NCBI RefSeq assembly: GCF_900109525.1
Contig: NZ_FOAN01000002.1
Coordinates: forward strand, 558,001 to 622,000
Source of the DNA: Allobosea lupini
GTDB lineage: Bacteria > Pseudomonadota > Alphaproteobacteria > Rhizobiales > Beijerinckiaceae
Reading direction: 5' to 3'
Length of the DNA stretch: 64,000 nt
Shown here: one piece after another, positions 63,199 through 64,000 of the stretch
How positions within the stretch are numbered: position 1 is the first letter of the stretch
How the letters are laid out: each line of letters starts with the position of its first letter
Position numbers and translations under genes: made by a program
The notes under the pieces: generated by a model
The model's database searches: none
Told to the model about the DNA's origin: nothing
Seen by the model: only the letters and a program-made list of their open reading frames with translations

Positions 63199-64000
63199 TC
63201 AGCGCTTGTAGCGGTTGGGGACGAAAGGCATCGCGGCGATGGTCGCCGGCAGCGGCTTGCCGCGCACGATCAGGTCGAGCTTCGTGCCGGGAGCGGAATG
63301 CTCCTTGGCGACATAGCCCATGGCGCAGGGGCCGTTCAGGGTCGGGCCGAAGCCGCCCGAAGTGACCTTGCCGACGATGGTGCCGTCGGCGGTCGCGATA
63401 TCGGCGCCCTCGCGGGCCGGAGCCCGGCCTTCCGGCAGCAGGCCGACGCGGACGCGCGAGACCCCCTCGGCGAATTCGCGCTGGATGCGGGCCGCGCCCG
63501 GGAAGCCGCCCTCCTCGCGCCGGCGCTTCTGGATCGACCAGTTGAGCGCCGCCTCGACGGGCGAGGTCGTGGCGTCGATGTCATGGCCATAAAGACACAG
63601 GCCGGCTTCCAGCCGCAGCGAATCGCGCGCGCCGAGGCCGATCGGCTTGACGCGTGCGTCGAGCAGGAGCGCATCCCAGATCTCGCCGATCCGGTCGGCC
63701 GCGGCGGAGATCTCGTAGCCGTCCTCGCCGGTATAGCCGGAGCGGCTGACATTGGCCTTGACGCCGCCGAGCTTCAGCGTGCGCAGGGTCATGAAGCCCA
63801 TCTCGGCGGCCTCGGGATTGAGCGCCGCGAGCGCTTCCTCCGCCTTCGGCCCCTGCAGCGCGATCAGGCCACGATGCTCCGCCTTGACCAGCTTCACATT
63901 GGCGGGCAGCCGCGCCTCGATATGGGCATAGTCCTGCGTCTTGCAGGCGGCGTTGACGACGAGCAGCAGCGCGCCGTCCTCGTCCGGATCGGCCGAGCGC
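63199..64000 (-). CDS. gcvT: Glycine cleavage system T protein (aminomethyltransferase), 5' end outside window
   Basis: The C-terminal ~266 residues of the T-protein, which moves the methylene group to tetrahydrofolate and frees ammonia. Visible: [31 protein letters not shown], the [10 protein letters not shown] folate-site segment and [22 protein letters not shown]. The frame is open to base 64000; the start lies beyond. Any glycine riboswitch ahead of the gcv operon would also be outside. Confidence 0.95.
   Translation of the reverse strand, partial: RSADPDEDGALLLVVNAACKTQDYAHIEARLPANVKLVKAEHRGLIALQGPKAEEALAALNPEAAEMGFMTLRTLKLGGVKANVSRSGYTGEDGYEISAAADRIGEIWDALLLDARVKPIGLGARDSLRLEAGLCLYGHDIDATTSPVEAALNWSIQKRRREEGGFPGAARIQREFAEGVSRVRVGLLPEGRAPAREGADIATADGTIVGKVTSGGFGPTLNGPCAMGYVAKEHSAPGTKLDLIVRGKPLPATIAAMPFVPNRYKR

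Noticed and set aside
63199..63897. A complete short gcvT starting at 63897
   Set aside because: The frame continues upstream with conserved T-protein sequence to the window end, so the gene is cut by the window.

Overview
The window is a GC-rich, tightly packed piece of an alphaproteobacterial chromosome. The markers are a CcrM-type GANTC methyltransferase, a PdhS/DivJ/PleC-like histidine kinase, an atpI-B-E-b'-b F0 operon, two phasins, DUF1150 next to Hsp20, EcfG-type (GGAAC-N16/17-CGTT) promoters, a GTTC-N7-GTTC LexA box and a tRNA-His with G1:U72 and A73. Gene order and protein style suggest Hyphomicrobiales, perhaps Bosea or a relative; this placement is inference. No insertion sequence, prophage, CRISPR array or integrase was seen. 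It looks like core and near-core chromosome.

Layout. 1-1450: a divergent MFS exporter / TetR pair around three 17-bp operators. 1480-5500: RpiR regulator, class III aminotransferase, amino-acid binding protein and an Asp/Glu-racemase-family protein, read as one unit. 5500-9670: infC (with an ATT start), a glycosyltransferase, an alpha/beta hydrolase, DUF1150, hsp20 and RidA. 9850-14000: a soluble double-PAS chemoreceptor, tRNA-His and two phasin-type genes. 13950-21200: cell-cycle-type kinase, acyl-CoA dehydrogenase, GST, EamA transporter and LysR regulator. 21226-24910: tctBAC tripartite tricarboxylate uptake genes and ureidoglycolate lyase. 25012-29110: a DUF1236 protein, the upp-urc4-urc1 pyrimidine-catabolism cluster and a small membrane protein. 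29420-32772: glyQS. 33072-34264: three tandem secreted Gly/Tyr/Arg-rich paralogues. 34271-39143: TrmN6-like methyltransferase, DUF2007, polyprenyl synthase, ispE and a TPR protein. 39597-47950: ETF-QO, UDG, M20 peptidase, zinc peptidase, glycosyltransferase, an SOS-boxed radical SAM protein, rnhB and PhzF. 48141-55283: ccrM, mutY, a DciA-like protein, a DsbA-like protein and smc. 55600-58233: the ATP synthase F0 operon. 58330-64000: L,D-transpeptidase and gcvTHP with split P-protein, running off the right edge.

Functional themes. The clearest accessory pathway is URC-type uracil catabolism (GTP-cyclohydrolase-II-like Urc1, DUF1688 Urc4, and a uracil phosphoribosyltransferase), on one strand with short gaps. 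Several regulatory sites are legible: a LexA box before a SplB-like radical SAM gene, two consensus EcfG promoters before small envelope proteins, a sigma32-like promoter before hsp20, a CtrA-like site among GANTC sites before the kinase, and PhaR-like, TetR and RpiR palindromes. Other points of note are a lower-GC mosaic patch inside glyS, a racemase-family protein lacking its second catalytic cysteine, and a 7-codon coupling ORF in front of atpI.
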